DNA of 64,000 bases from Persicirhabdus sediminis (GCF_016595495.1 NZ_JAENIM010000045.1:124001-188000), one strand, 5' to 3'. Numbered from the stretch's first letter, positions 25,566-35,615 are shown. The notes: generated by a model from the sequence alone, not told the origin. A program made the numbers and translations.

Positions 25566-26270
25566 ATGTCCGCCAGCCTACAAACACGCATTCCCACCTC
25601 ACCACTTACTGTTGGCTCCGTGGCCTCGCTCAACCAGCTAGCCTGCCTGCAGCCCAGTGAGCTGGCCAAACAATGCGACCTGCTCGAAATCCGGCTGGAA
25701 ACCATGCTCGGCCACCAAGACCTGCTGCAAGTAGAGCTCGAGCGCTTCCGCGACATCCCACTTCTCATCACCGCCCGCTGCGCCGCAGAAGGTGGCGAGG
25801 CAGACCTCACACCAGATGAACGCGCCTCACTACTCAGCGCCGCCGCCCCATTTGCCAGCTGGGCAGACATCGAGCTCGCCTCCTACGGCGACATGCAAGA
25901 CATCGCCAAAGACCTGCGCAACCAGGGCATCGGCCTCGTGCTCTCATACCACAATTTCGAAAAAACTCCCTACCTCTCCGAGCTCCAGCGCATCGTCGAC
26001 TTCGGTGAAGACGCCGACATCGTCAAAATCGCCGTGCGCCACCATGAAGTCGAAGACCTCACCATCGGCACACAGATATTGCAAAAAAATCGCCGTCCCA
26101 TGGCATTCATGGGCATGGGCGCTCTCGCCCCCGTCTCACGCCTGCTCTACGCCCAGCACGGCTCATTGCTCAACTACGGATACCTCGGCGATGAACCAAC
26201 CGCGCCTGGCCAATGGCCAGCTGAACTACTCAAAAATGGTATCGCCGCATCTGAAAAAATCGGTGCCTAA
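25566..26270 (+). CDS. aroD: type I 3-dehydroquinate dehydratase
   Basis: The enzyme dehydrates 3-dehydroquinate to 3-dehydroshikimate in the shikimate pathway through a Schiff base. The 234-residue product carries the type I residues: 'LLEIRLETM' (E and R), 'LLITARCAAEGGEA', 'IELASYG', 'LVLSYHNFEKTP' with the catalytic His, 'DADIVKIAV' with the Schiff-base Lys, 'MAFMGMGALAPVSR' and the closing 'TAPGQW'. ATG 25566 is preferred (GGAG just upstream); a TTG at 25530 would add 12 residues. A strong terminator follows. The only other shikimate gene in the window is the DAHP synthase at 12193. Confidence 0.93.
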   Translation: MSASLQTRIPTSPLTVGSVASLNQLACLQPSELAKQCDLLEIRLETMLGHQDLLQVELERFRDIPLLITARCAAEGGEADLTPDERASLLSAAAPFASWADIELASYGDMQDIAKDLRNQGIGLVLSYHNFEKTPYLSELQRIVDFGEDADIVKIAVRHHEVEDLTIGTQILQKNRRPMAFMGMGALAPVSRLLYAQHGSLLNYGYLGDEPTAPGQWPAELLKNGIAASEKIGA

Positions 26271-26312
26271 CTAAACCAGCTAGATCCCCCACAGCTAACA
26301 AAACCACTTTCT

Positions 26313-26350
26313 ATCACCTCGTAGCCACCCAGCTGCGAGGTGATTTTTTT
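26313..26350 (+). terminator. terminator of the dehydroquinase gene
   Basis: Arms ATCACCTCG (26313-26321) and CGAGGTGAT (26336-26344) followed by seven T. Confidence 0.9.
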
Positions 26351-26607
26351 GTGCCTACTAGCTCGCCCACCAAATCTTCAAATCAAACATTCTATCGAAA
26401 TAGCAGAAAATAATCACCCGCCAGTGCCGCAGCCGCCGTGATAAAAAGAAAAATCACCCGCGAACTAACCATCTATCACCCACTAAATAGCCGCCATTTC
26501 ATTTGTCCATTTTCATCAAATAATTGCTCCATAGCTCTAAAGCATTGGTTTTGGGAAATCATACGCCTAGGGTAACAAATCTCATCATGCCAAATAGGCC
26601 CATACTT
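26351..26607. other. upstream region of the sugar-porter gene
   Basis: No gene is seen in this 257 bp. It should hold the promoter of the porter-GH3-GH43 unit; no operator stands out. An in-frame TTG at 26524 and ATG at 26587 are possible but less likely starts. Confidence 0.5.
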
Positions 26608-28020
26608 ATGAACGCAAAAATAGAATCTCAACCAGAGCCACATAACAAATTCATCATTTACCTCATCAGTAGCGTCGCTGCCATTGGCGGCTTCCTTTTT
26701 GGTTTTGATAGTGGCGTCATTAACGGCACCGTGAGTGCGCTCCAAGAAACATTTGGCAGCGACTCAGTTGGCTCAGGTTTCAACGTCTCCTCCATGCTGC
26801 TAGGCTGTGCTGCTGGCGCCTTCATTGCTGGCAACCTAGCAGATAAATTTGGTCGCCGCTCTATCATGTTTGCCACCGCCCTGCTCTTCATGCTCAGCGC
26901 ATGGGGATCTGGCATCTCCAGCTCATCGGCGGAATTTGTCGTCTATCGTGTCATCGGCGGGCTCGCCGTAGGTGCTGCCAGCGTGCTCTGCCCAGCCTAC
27001 ATCAGCGAGATCGCCCCCGCCCAGATCCGTGGCAAACTCGCCTCGCTCCAACAAGTCGCCATCGTCCTCGGCCTGTTCTTCTCATTCTTCAGCAACTACC
27101 TCATCGCTAACAGCGCCGGCGGCGCCAAATCCACATTCGCCTTCGGCTTCGAAGCTTGGCAGTGGATGTTCTGGATCGAGCTCATCCCAGCTGGCCTATT
27201 TCTCATCTCACTATTCTTCATCCCCGAGTCACCGCGCTACCTCGTCGCCGCTGGCAAAATTAACAAAGCCAAATCCGTACTCGCCAAACTCAGCCACGCC
27301 GATGATTCCCAAGAAAAACTCGAAGAAATTGAAAGCACTCTAGCAGCTGGCCACAAACCTAGCATGGCAGACCTCTTCGACAAAATCAAAGGCCGCATTC
27401 ACCCCGTGCTCTGGATCGGCATCGGCCTATCTATATTCCAACAGCTCGTCGGCATCAACGTCATCTTCTACTACGGCAGCGTGCTCTGGCAGGCAGCTGG
27501 ATTTACCGAAAGCAAAGCGCTGCTCATCAACGTCATCGGCGGTGCCGTTAATGTTGGCTCCACACTCGTAGCCACCTTCTACGTAGATAAATGGGGCCGC
27601 AAACCACTACTCATCGCCGGCTCCACCATCATGGCCATCTTCCTCGGCGTCATGGCCTTCATCTTCAACTCAGCCGACGTCGCCGCTAATGGCGATCTCG
27701 TGCTAGGCAACACAGAAGGCACCATCGCACTCATCGCCGCCAACCTCTTCCTCGTCGGCTTTGGCATCTCATGGGGGCCAGTCATGTGGATTATGTTAGG
27801 AGAAATGTTCCCCAATAAATTCCGCGGCGCAGCACTCGCTGTCACCGGCTTCACCCAGTGGGTAGCCAACTTCACCGTCACCATGACCTTCCCTATCCTG
27901 CTGGCTAACATCGGCCTCAGCGGTGCCTACAGCCTCTACAGTATCTTCTCATTCATCTCTATCATCTTCGTATGGAAATGGGTGTCTGAAACAAAAGGCA
28001 TGACCCTAGAAGAAATGTAA
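26608..28020 (+). CDS. sugar porter of the major facilitator superfamily
   Basis: A 12-helix inner-membrane proton/sugar symporter of the XylE/GalP/AraE group, about 470 residues. Sugar-porter signatures are complete: 'GGFLFGFDSGVINGT' in helix 1, 'GNLADKFGRRS' in loop 2-3, 'VYRVIGGLAVGAASVLCPAYISEIAP' (helix 4), 'PESPRYL' after helix 6, 'QQLVGINVIFYYG' (helix 7), 'DKWGRKPLL' and a final 'ETKGMTLEEM'. ATG 26608 gives a natural start. It lies 30 bp upstream of the GH3 gene, so it probably imports the monosaccharide released by the GH3 and GH43 enzymes, such as xylose, arabinose or glucose. The sugar cannot be fixed from sequence. Confidence 0.93.
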   Translation: MNAKIESQPEPHNKFIIYLISSVAAIGGFLFGFDSGVINGTVSALQETFGSDSVGSGFNVSSMLLGCAAGAFIAGNLADKFGRRSIMFATALLFMLSAWGSGISSSSAEFVVYRVIGGLAVGAASVLCPAYISEIAPAQIRGKLASLQQVAIVLGLFFSFFSNYLIANSAGGAKSTFAFGFEAWQWMFWIELIPAGLFLISLFFIPESPRYLVAAGKINKAKSVLAKLSHADDSQEKLEEIESTLAAGHKPSMADLFDKIKGRIHPVLWIGIGLSIFQQLVGINVIFYYGSVLWQAAGFTESKALLINVIGGAVNVGSTLVATFYVDKWGRKPLLIAGSTIMAIFLGVMAFIFNSADVAANGDLVLGNTEGTIALIAANLFLVGFGISWGPVMWIMLGEMFPNKFRGAALAVTGFTQWVANFTVTMTFPILLANIGLSGAYSLYSIFSFISIIFVWKWVSETKGMTLEEM

Positions 28021-28050
28021 TATATCTCTATATAAACTCAGACTTATAAT

Positions 28051-30705
28051 ATGAAAAACACACAAATCGCCCCCTCTCGAGTACCCCGTCGCATCCGCAA
28101 GCCCATGCTTCAAGCAGCATCTATCATCTGCTTTAGCATCACCCAAACAGTTACAGCGCAAAATGACTATCTAGATACCTCCTTAAGCTTTGAACAACGC
28201 GTCGACGACCTTGTTCAAAAAATGACATTAGAGGAGAAAATACTCACTGTTAGTCACAGCAGAAAAAGATTAGACCGACTCGATATAGGCTATCAGATCT
28301 GCGGCGAAGCCTTACACGGCTACGTTGGCCCAGTGCGCCAGCCAGCTACTGTATTTCCCCAATGCATTGGTCTGGGAGCCACTTGGAATCCACCCTTAGT
28401 CAAACAAATTGGCAACGTCATCAGTGATGAAATTCGCGCCATGTACCACCACGGCACTGCGGAAAACTGGGGAAAAAAAGCCCCCCTTTTCCTCATGGCG
28501 CCAGACATCAACATCGCACGTGACCCGCGCTGGGGACGCACCCAAGAAACCTACAGTGAAGATCCATTCATGCTCAGCCAATTTGCCGCCGCCTACGTCC
28601 AAGGCATGCAAGGTGAACACGAAAAATACCTCAAAGTCGTTTGTGCTCCAAAACATTTTGTTGCCAATAACGAAGAACACAACCGCTTCAGCGCTGACCC
28701 ACAGATCTCAGAAAAAGACCTGCGAGAATATTATTTGCCTGCCTTTAAAGCTGCTGTAACCGAAGGAAAATCACGCAGTATCATGACGGCCTACAATGCC
28801 CTCAATGGTGTGCCCTGCGTAGCTAACAGCTGGCTGCAAAATGATGTATTGAAAGGTGACTGGGGATTCACTGGTTTTACTCTACCAGATTTTGGTTCCC
28901 CACTCTGGATGATTGAAGGTGAAAGCTGGGCTGCCCATAAAGGCCACGGATACGCCAAAAATAAAGTGGAATCAGCATGGCTGTGCATGAATGCTGGCCT
29001 CGATTATGACGTCTTCTCACCAGTCTATGAAAACCACCTCAAAGAAGCTATCGAGCTAGAAAAAGTCTCCATGGAACGCGTCGACGATGCCGTCCGCCGC
29101 TGCCTGTTAGCCCGCTTCGAGCTAGGTGAGTTCGACCCCGACGAAATGGTCCCATTCACCAAAATCCCATTTTCCGTCGTCGCCTCAGAGCCTCACAAAG
29201 AGCTCAGCATGGAAGCCGCTAGACAAAGCATGGTCCTGCTACAAAACCGAGCTAACAAAGAGGGCAAAAAACTACTTCCCCTAGATGCCAGCCAGCTGAA
29301 AAAAGTAGCCATCATTGGACCTAACGCAGACAAGGTAAACTATGGCAACTACTCTGGCTTCAGCAAAACTCCCGTCACCGCGCTCAATGGATTGCGCAAC
29401 TACCTGCAAAAGCATGATGTCTCCGTTGACTTCGTCAAATGGGATAAAAAGGTTACAGCTGAACCCATTCTACAGGAATTCATTAGTCTGCTAGGACCTG
29501 ACGGTGTGCCTAGCTGGAGATCCCAAGTTTTTGCTAACGAAAACTACAGCGGCAAACCGCAGCTAGAATACTGGGAAAAAAGTATGGATATCAGCTGGAA
29601 CAAAGATTTTGGCCCACGCACCGAGATCAAATCTCCACAATACTCAGCCATCTGGACAACCACTTTGATGCCACCAAAAGCTGGCCAGTACCTCATTGAA
29701 CTCACCTACACCGGCGGCCTAACGGTCGACCTCGACGGCCAGCGTGTCATGAGTGATTGGTACCTCAATGCTAAGGAAAGAAAACAAATCGTTCCCGTTG
29801 CTCTAGAGGCTAACAAAGCTACCGAAATTGTCGTCAAATTCAAATCAGATCAAATCAATGATCGTGTCAAAATCGCTTGGGTCTTACCTGGTGAGCAAAG
29901 CTCTGATGCTGGATCTGAATTGGAAGCCGCCCAATCAGCCGATGCCGTTATCGCCATCATGGGCATGACCACAGCCTTTGAGGGCGAAGGCAAAGACCGT
30001 TCCGCTCCAGGGCTTCCGGATGACCAAATCAATGTGCTCAAAGAAGTTCTAGCAGCCAACCCCAACACCATCGTTGTGCTAGAAAATGGCAGCTCGGTAG
30101 AAAGCCAATGGTTAGCTGATAATGCTCCCGCAATTCTCGAAGCTTGGTATCCAGGTGAGCGCGGTGGCGATGCCATTGCCGAAACTATTTTTGGCGATAA
30201 CAATCCAGCTGGCTGCCTACCTATCACCTTCGCCAAAAGCTGGAATGACCTTCCTGCATTCGATGATTACAAAGTATCTAACGGCCGCACTTACATGCAC
30301 TTCAAGCACGAACCGCTTTTTGCGTTTGGTCACGGTCTCAGCTACACCGAGTTTAAATTAGATAATTTCGATTTAGCGAAAGACCTGTACGACAAAAACA
30401 GTAATATCCTGGTAAGCTTCGATGTTACCAATACAGGCAACCGAATCGGTGACAAAGTAGTTCAACTATACGTTAGAGATAACCTTTCTGAGAATAATCC
30501 AAAGCGCAGGCTCAAAGCTTTCTCCCGAGTGGCTAAAATCAAACCAGGTGAAACACGCCCAGTCACTCTAGAATTCAACTCCTCAGAGCTAGCCTACTGG
30601 AATGATTCGGCAAAACAATTCGAAGTCTCTAGCGGAGAATACTTGCTAGAACTGGCTGAGTCATCAGCCAAAATCGTCAATACCAAACCAATCAAGATAA
30701 AATAA
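28051..30705 (+). CDS. glycoside hydrolase family 3 with inserted PA14 domain (exported)
   Basis: An exo-acting beta-glycosidase (beta-glucosidase/xylosidase type), 884 residues, exported by a long signal peptide ending near TQTVTAQ (residue 37). The barrel domain carries 'DINIARDPRWGRTQETYSED', 'KHFVANNEEHNR' and the nucleophile region GFTGFTLPDFG with Asp280; the usual 'SDWG' reads 'PDFG'. The second domain starts near residue 400. A PA14 domain sits inside it at about 470-615 ('QYLIELTYTGGLTVDLDGQRV'), and the C-terminus is a fibronectin III-like domain. It lies 30 bp after the sugar porter and 8 bp before a GH43 gene, which supports one polysaccharide-use operon. Confidence 0.92.
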   Translation: MKNTQIAPSRVPRRIRKPMLQAASIICFSITQTVTAQNDYLDTSLSFEQRVDDLVQKMTLEEKILTVSHSRKRLDRLDIGYQICGEALHGYVGPVRQPATVFPQCIGLGATWNPPLVKQIGNVISDEIRAMYHHGTAENWGKKAPLFLMAPDINIARDPRWGRTQETYSEDPFMLSQFAAAYVQGMQGEHEKYLKVVCAPKHFVANNEEHNRFSADPQISEKDLREYYLPAFKAAVTEGKSRSIMTAYNALNGVPCVANSWLQNDVLKGDWGFTGFTLPDFGSPLWMIEGESWAAHKGHGYAKNKVESAWLCMNAGLDYDVFSPVYENHLKEAIELEKVSMERVDDAVRRCLLARFELGEFDPDEMVPFTKIPFSVVASEPHKELSMEAARQSMVLLQNRANKEGKKLLPLDASQLKKVAIIGPNADKVNYGNYSGFSKTPVTALNGLRNYLQKHDVSVDFVKWDKKVTAEPILQEFISLLGPDGVPSWRSQVFANENYSGKPQLEYWEKSMDISWNKDFGPRTEIKSPQYSAIWTTTLMPPKAGQYLIELTYTGGLTVDLDGQRVMSDWYLNAKERKQIVPVALEANKATEIVVKFKSDQINDRVKIAWVLPGEQSSDAGSELEAAQSADAVIAIMGMTTAFEGEGKDRSAPGLPDDQINVLKEVLAANPNTIVVLENGSSVESQWLADNAPAILEAWYPGERGGDAIAETIFGDNNPAGCLPITFAKSWNDLPAFDDYKVSNGRTYMHFKHEPLFAFGHGLSYTEFKLDNFDLAKDLYDKNSNILVSFDVTNTGNRIGDKVVQLYVRDNLSENNPKRRLKAFSRVAKIKPGETRPVTLEFNSSELAYWNDSAKQFEVSSGEYLLELAESSAKIVNTKPIKIK

Positions 30706-30713
30706 CACCATCC

Positions 30714-32912
30714 ATGAGATCAGCTGCCATTTGCACATGTCTTCTCACCATCTCTCAGCCATTCCTATGCCTAGCGGCAGACACTGGAGTCAAGCCAAGG
30801 TCTGAGATGAAAACCTTCTGTAACCCCATCGATATCAACTATCGATTCGACAATAACAGATGGCGGCAGGCAGCTGATCCCGTAGTCACATTCTTCGAGG
30901 GAAACTACTACCTCTTCGCCTCCAAATGCGGTGGATATTATGTTTCCCCTGACATGAAAGATTGGCAGCTGATAGAACCTAAAGGCATGCCTGAGCTAGC
31001 CATCGAAGAATATGCTCCAGCCAGCATGGTCTACAATGGCGAGCTCTATTACATGGTGTGCCGTGAGGAAAACCTCTACCGCGCTAAAGACGCCAAAGCT
31101 GGCATCTGGGAAAGAGTCGGTCCCATGCGCAAAGTCGTCGATCCTGCCTTTCTGGTAGACGACGATAACCGCGTCTATATGTACTGGGGATGTTGGAAAA
31201 TTTGGGGTGTAGAACTTGATCCTAACAACAACTTTGCGGAAATTGGCGAGCCGAAATTTCTCTTCACCCACGATGTAGCTAACCGTGGTTGGGAAGGCTC
31301 CGGCGACGATCATACACTTGGCCGCAGCGACGACAGCCCAGGCAAAACACCGTGGACTGAAGGTGTGTGGATGACCAAACACAATGACAAGTACTACATG
31401 CAAGTCAGCGCTCCAGGCACTGGCTGGGTTAGCTATGCTGACGGCGGAGCTGTTAGCGATAGCCCGCTAGGAAATTTCCAACACCTTGACTACAACCCAA
31501 TTTCCATGAAAGCCACAGGCCACGCGCCTGGAGCTGGCCACGGCGCCGAGTTCATCTACAAAGATGGCATGCAGTGGCGGGTAGACACCACCGTCATTTC
31601 TAACCTCGCCTTGTTTGAGCGCCGCATCAACATGTTCCGCGCGGGCTTCGATAAGGACGACGTCATGTTCACCGATACCTACCTTTCCTGCCTACCGCAG
31701 TATTTACCCGGCGAAGACAATGGTGACGCCTCCACTAACAACCTCAAAGGATGGATGCTACTCAGCTATGGCAAACCAGCTACAGCCTCATCTAGCCACC
31801 CAAATACTCCAGTCGAGTTAGCCTTCGACGAAGACATGAAAACCATCTGGTCCACTGCCGAATCAGCTAACCAAGCTGGCACAATCATCACCGGCAAAGA
31901 CCTCGTAGAAGGCAGCTGGAAAGGTGAATACTTCACTAACATGAAGCTCGAAGGCAAGCCAGCACTACAACGCCAAGACGCCGAAATCAATTTCCACTGG
32001 GATGCTAGCCCTGCCCCAGAATTACCAGCTGATGGATTCTCATGCCGCTGGACGGGAACCTACACCGCCACCTGCGATGGCTCACACGACTTCCTGCTCA
32101 CTGGCGACGACGGCATCCGCTTGTTTGTTGATGACAAGCTCGTCGCTAACGACTGGTCTAACCACGGGCCTAGACTCACCGTGGGATCCATAGATCTCAT
32201 AGCTGGCCAACAATACAAACTACGCCTCGAACACTATGAACATGTAGGTGGCGCCACTGCCAAACTTGCCATCCAGCTACCCGCCAGCGCCAATCAAAAT
32301 AGCTTTACCGGCAACTGGCTGCAAGTTGACCTCGAGGCGCCTGCTGAAGTGCACGCTATTCAGGTAAACCATGGAGAATACAAAGCTGACTCCGTAAAAC
32401 ATGATAGATCGGGCAACTTCCGCTATACCATCGAGCACTCTAATGATGGCAAAACATGGCACACCACAGTAGATCGCTCAGCTGGCATTGGTGACCATCC
32501 ACACGATTACATGGAGCTCAGCAAGCCAGTCACCGCTAGGTATTTCAAAATCCGTGAAATCGAAACTCCCTACCGCGCCAACTTCTCTATCAGAGATTTT
32601 CGCATCTTCGGATTCGGCCCTGGCGAAGCACCTGCGCTACCAGCTAACATCAAGGCAATCCGCGATGTCAACGACGCGCGAAATGTTACCATCACTTGGG
32701 ATAGCACAGCCGAAAACGCTGAAGGATACGTCGTACGCTACGGCATCGCCCCAGATAAACTTTATAACAGCTACATCATCCGCGGTGAGCAAAAATGCCA
32801 AATCAATGCACTCACCGTAGGAGTCGACTACTTCTTTGCTGTAGACGCATTCAACTCAGCTGGTATCAACCAAGCAAAAACGACCACACCTATCACCAAC
32901 CCAGCAGAATAA
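30714..32912 (+). CDS. GH43-type glycosidase with discoidin domain split by PA14, plus fibronectin III
   Basis: An exported 732-residue enzyme. The signal peptide ends near LCLAAD (residue 22). A five-bladed GH43-like domain spans about 35-345: base Asp55 in QAADPVV, a third acidic residue in 'DPAFLVDDDNRVYMYWG', and proton donor Glu216 in PWTEGVW. Residues 352-390 are the first half of an F5/8 type C (discoidin) domain ('GKPATASSSHPN...AFDEDMKTIWST'). A complete PA14 domain follows at 400-525. The second half of the discoidin domain ('NWLQVDLEAPAEVHAIQV' to 'FRIFGFG') is at 534-636. A fibronectin III domain closes the protein. Alpha-L-arabinofuranosidase or beta-xylosidase activity is likely but unproven. 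Confidence 0.9.
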   Translation: MRSAAICTCLLTISQPFLCLAADTGVKPRSEMKTFCNPIDINYRFDNNRWRQAADPVVTFFEGNYYLFASKCGGYYVSPDMKDWQLIEPKGMPELAIEEYAPASMVYNGELYYMVCREENLYRAKDAKAGIWERVGPMRKVVDPAFLVDDDNRVYMYWGCWKIWGVELDPNNNFAEIGEPKFLFTHDVANRGWEGSGDDHTLGRSDDSPGKTPWTEGVWMTKHNDKYYMQVSAPGTGWVSYADGGAVSDSPLGNFQHLDYNPISMKATGHAPGAGHGAEFIYKDGMQWRVDTTVISNLALFERRINMFRAGFDKDDVMFTDTYLSCLPQYLPGEDNGDASTNNLKGWMLLSYGKPATASSSHPNTPVELAFDEDMKTIWSTAESANQAGTIITGKDLVEGSWKGEYFTNMKLEGKPALQRQDAEINFHWDASPAPELPADGFSCRWTGTYTATCDGSHDFLLTGDDGIRLFVDDKLVANDWSNHGPRLTVGSIDLIAGQQYKLRLEHYEHVGGATAKLAIQLPASANQNSFTGNWLQVDLEAPAEVHAIQVNHGEYKADSVKHDRSGNFRYTIEHSNDGKTWHTTVDRSAGIGDHPHDYMELSKPVTARYFKIREIETPYRANFSIRDFRIFGFGPGEAPALPANIKAIRDVNDARNVTITWDSTAENAEGYVVRYGIAPDKLYNSYIIRGEQKCQINALTVGVDYFFAVDAFNSAGINQAKTTTPITNPAE

Positions 32913-32954
32913 TCAGCTTATTTCAGCGGCTACAGCTGAAAAAAAACGCTCCCA

Positions 32955-32990
32955 GCCAGGCTCACCATCGTGTGAGCCTGGCATTTTTTT
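32955..32990 (+). terminator. terminator of the GH3-GH43 operon
   Basis: Perfect 11-bp arms GCCAGGCTCAC (32955-32965) and GTGAGCCTGGC (32972-32982), then A and seven T. Confidence 0.92.
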
Positions 32991-33123
32991 CGCCCAAAAC
33001 TAACAACCCGGATCAACTAAAACGAAACATCTATGCCATTTATAACCAGAGAGATCGCTAATGTCTGACAAACGAATTTTTCTCTTCATTTTTCTTCAAA
33101 TCCCTGCAAACTCATTTGAATAG

Positions 33124-33148
33124 AAATCTATACGACCCATATAGATTT
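33124..33148. promoter_or_regulatory. perfect palindrome upstream of the second sulfatase, likely operator
   Basis: AAATCTATA (33124-33132), a 7-bp spacer and TATAGATTT (33140-33148) end 28 bp before the start codon. The 9-bp arms and position fit a repressor or activator site. The regulator is not known. Confidence 0.5.
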
Positions 33149-33176
33149 TTACATCATCACACACTTCTAACGACCA

Positions 33177-35552
33177 ATGAAAACTTCACTCATGGCGCTG
33201 GGCCTACTCCACTGCGGCCTCATAGCTAGCCAGATCTGCATGGCCGCCAGCCGCCCTAACATTCTAATTTTCTTCGCCGATGATATGGGCGTGGGCGACA
33301 TCCGCACCTACAACAACCACACCAACAATCCAGGCGCAGCACTTCCGCCAGAGCTGCCAAACCTTGAGAAACTGGCCGATCAGGGCATGGTCTTTACCAA
33401 TGCCAGCACGCCAGCTGGACTCTGCGCACCTAACCGTTACTGCATTCTAGCTGGAAACTACCCGTGGCGAGGAAGCGCAGAAGGCGGCAGCTGGCACTTC
33501 AATAAAGGGTCACAATTCCTCAGCGGTCAGAAATCTATCGCCGTTGTGCTCAATGAAGTCGGCTACCACACCGCCATGTTTGGCAAAGTGCACCTCGGCG
33601 GGCGTGTGTGGCCCAAAGAACCAAATGCTAACGACCCAGCTGAGATCACTAACTGGGACAAAGCAAACCCACACTACAACCCAAATAAACCAGCCGATAT
33701 ATTCGACTTCTTTGCCGCCGACTTCACCCGCCAGCTTTACACTGGCCTCAGCCAGCAGGGATTTGACTACAGCTACCTCACCTACGGCGGCATCCAAGGT
33801 GGCCCGTACATGTTCTTTGAAAACGACTTTGTGGTCCCTGAAGAAAACCCAACAGATCCTAATGACCCCACCAAAGACTTCATCTACTGGGAGGGCGACA
33901 ATTACGCCAACGACAATGGCTCATCGCAGATCTTCGGCTCAGTGGAAAGCTATGGGATGCCATCGTGGAAAACTAACGAAGTCGGACCGATTCTTACGCA
34001 AAAAACCATCGACTTCATCGACCGCCACCACAGTGACAACCTCACTAACAATACCGACACCCCATTCTTCATCCACTACTGCGCGCAGGCAGTACACGTT
34101 CCCCACACGCCTCCTATTGATTTCCTCGGCACAAAAGTAGCTGGAGAAACTGGCGATGGCGACCACGCTGACATGCTACTTGAAATCGATGTTGCCTACG
34201 GGAAAATTGAACAAGCCCTAGCTGATAGAGGATTGCTAGAAGACACCCTCATCATCTTCACCAGCGACAACGGCGGCCTCAAACCTGCAGTTCAAAAAAG
34301 CACACACGATTCTAACGAAGGACTGCGCGGCTACAAAGCCACCATCTATGAAGGCGGTCACCGTGTGCCATTCATCGTCAAATGGGGCGATGGATCCACC
34401 GCTAACTCACCTATCAAACCCGCCACCACAGCGCCTCAGTTAACCAGCATCCTCGACATCTACCAAACACTCTCCGAGTTGGTAGATAACGTGCAAGGCG
34501 AAGACCAAGGGCTCGACTCAGTCAGCTTCCTCAGCGTGCTTAACTCAGCCTCACCAGCTAACCAGCCAGAATTCCGTGAGTCAGTCAGCTACCTCGGAAC
34601 CCGTTTTATTGATGATAGCCTTGACCCAGAAAGCGCCCACCGCGCCATCATCATTGACGGCTGGAAACTCGTCGCCGAAAAAGCATCTCCGCATACGCCT
34701 AAAGACCTCTATCAGCTTAACGTGGATCCAACAGAGGCCAACAACCTCATCAATGATGCCAGCCAAGCTGACCGCATTGCTGCCATGCACCTAGCGCTAA
34801 CAAACATGCTCAACTCCAGCCGCTCAACCGCCGCACCAACGCCAAGTGATACATCTAACGATTCCACACCACCAAGCACCAACCCCATGGCATTTACCGG
34901 CAAGCCGCAGTGGCTTGGCGATGACAGCATCTGGATGCAAGCAACCATTGCCTACGATCAAAGTGGCCCAGTAGAATACAAATTCCGCGAACTCTCAGGT
35001 AACGGCACGTCTAGCGACTGGCAAACTAGCCCTTATTACACCGATACTAACATCGACCCAACACTCGACTACAGCTACCGCGTCAGAGCTAGAGATCTGC
35101 ACAATAACAAAACCTCATGGTCAGAAATTTACTATCTCTACGGCAATGATCACGGCAATAACCAGCTAGGCGACCTGTGGGAAATCCAATACTATGGCAG
35201 CGCCGGTAGCATCCTGCCAGACGAGCCAGTAAGCGGCTGGGCTGGCAATGCCTTTGGTGCCTACGCCTTTGCCTCTGATCCAGCTGACCCCATTGGCCCA
35301 GCCATCCAAAGCGGCCTAGCAGATGACACTAACTTGCCCACGTTTTCACTCGTGCGCAGTGACGACCAACGCATCATCTGGCAGGTCAGCACATCCACTG
35401 ATCTAACCAACTGGCAAATCATCACCGAAGGCACGGACTACTCAGTCAGCACCAGCCAGCTAGCCAATAACCAAGAGCAAGCCACCATCACACTAACAAA
35501 CACAAGCGAAGACAAAGTCTTCCTCAGAATCACCGCCAAATCAGCTGAGTAA
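33177..35552 (+). CDS. large exported sulfatase with C-terminal beta domains
   Basis: A formylglycine sulfatase of 791 residues, much longer than the usual 450-550. The signal peptide ends near CMAAS (residue 24). The catalytic domain begins RPNILIFFADDMGVGD and the maturation motif is LCAPNRYCILAG (C-x-P-x-R with Asn before Arg). 'MFGKVHLGG', 'FFIHYCAQAVHVPHTP' and 'IFTSDNGG' complete the site. The catalytic part ends near residue 545. The tail has a fibronectin-like stretch ('GPVEYKFRELSGNG...YRVRARDLHNN') and a final beta module ('DQRIIWQVSTSTDLTNWQII'), a type seen at the end of many secreted verrucomicrobial enzymes, including the chitinase here. It has its own palindrome upstream and terminator downstream. 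Confidence 0.92.
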   Translation: MKTSLMALGLLHCGLIASQICMAASRPNILIFFADDMGVGDIRTYNNHTNNPGAALPPELPNLEKLADQGMVFTNASTPAGLCAPNRYCILAGNYPWRGSAEGGSWHFNKGSQFLSGQKSIAVVLNEVGYHTAMFGKVHLGGRVWPKEPNANDPAEITNWDKANPHYNPNKPADIFDFFAADFTRQLYTGLSQQGFDYSYLTYGGIQGGPYMFFENDFVVPEENPTDPNDPTKDFIYWEGDNYANDNGSSQIFGSVESYGMPSWKTNEVGPILTQKTIDFIDRHHSDNLTNNTDTPFFIHYCAQAVHVPHTPPIDFLGTKVAGETGDGDHADMLLEIDVAYGKIEQALADRGLLEDTLIIFTSDNGGLKPAVQKSTHDSNEGLRGYKATIYEGGHRVPFIVKWGDGSTANSPIKPATTAPQLTSILDIYQTLSELVDNVQGEDQGLDSVSFLSVLNSASPANQPEFRESVSYLGTRFIDDSLDPESAHRAIIIDGWKLVAEKASPHTPKDLYQLNVDPTEANNLINDASQADRIAAMHLALTNMLNSSRSTAAPTPSDTSNDSTPPSTNPMAFTGKPQWLGDDSIWMQATIAYDQSGPVEYKFRELSGNGTSSDWQTSPYYTDTNIDPTLDYSYRVRARDLHNNKTSWSEIYYLYGNDHGNNQLGDLWEIQYYGSAGSILPDEPVSGWAGNAFGAYAFASDPADPIGPAIQSGLADDTNLPTFSLVRSDDQRIIWQVSTSTDLTNWQIITEGTDYSVSTSQLANNQEQATITLTNTSEDKVFLRITAKSAE

Positions 35553-35580
35553 CATCCTGAAAATCAATCAAATCCCCCAG

Positions 35581-35615
35581 ATGCGCGCATGACTCTCCAT
35601 GCGCGCATTTTTTTT
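35581..35615 (+). terminator. terminator of the second sulfatase
   Basis: Arms ATGCGCGCAT (35581-35590) and ATGCGCGCAT (35599-35608), each self-complementary, with a run of eight T. Confidence 0.9.
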
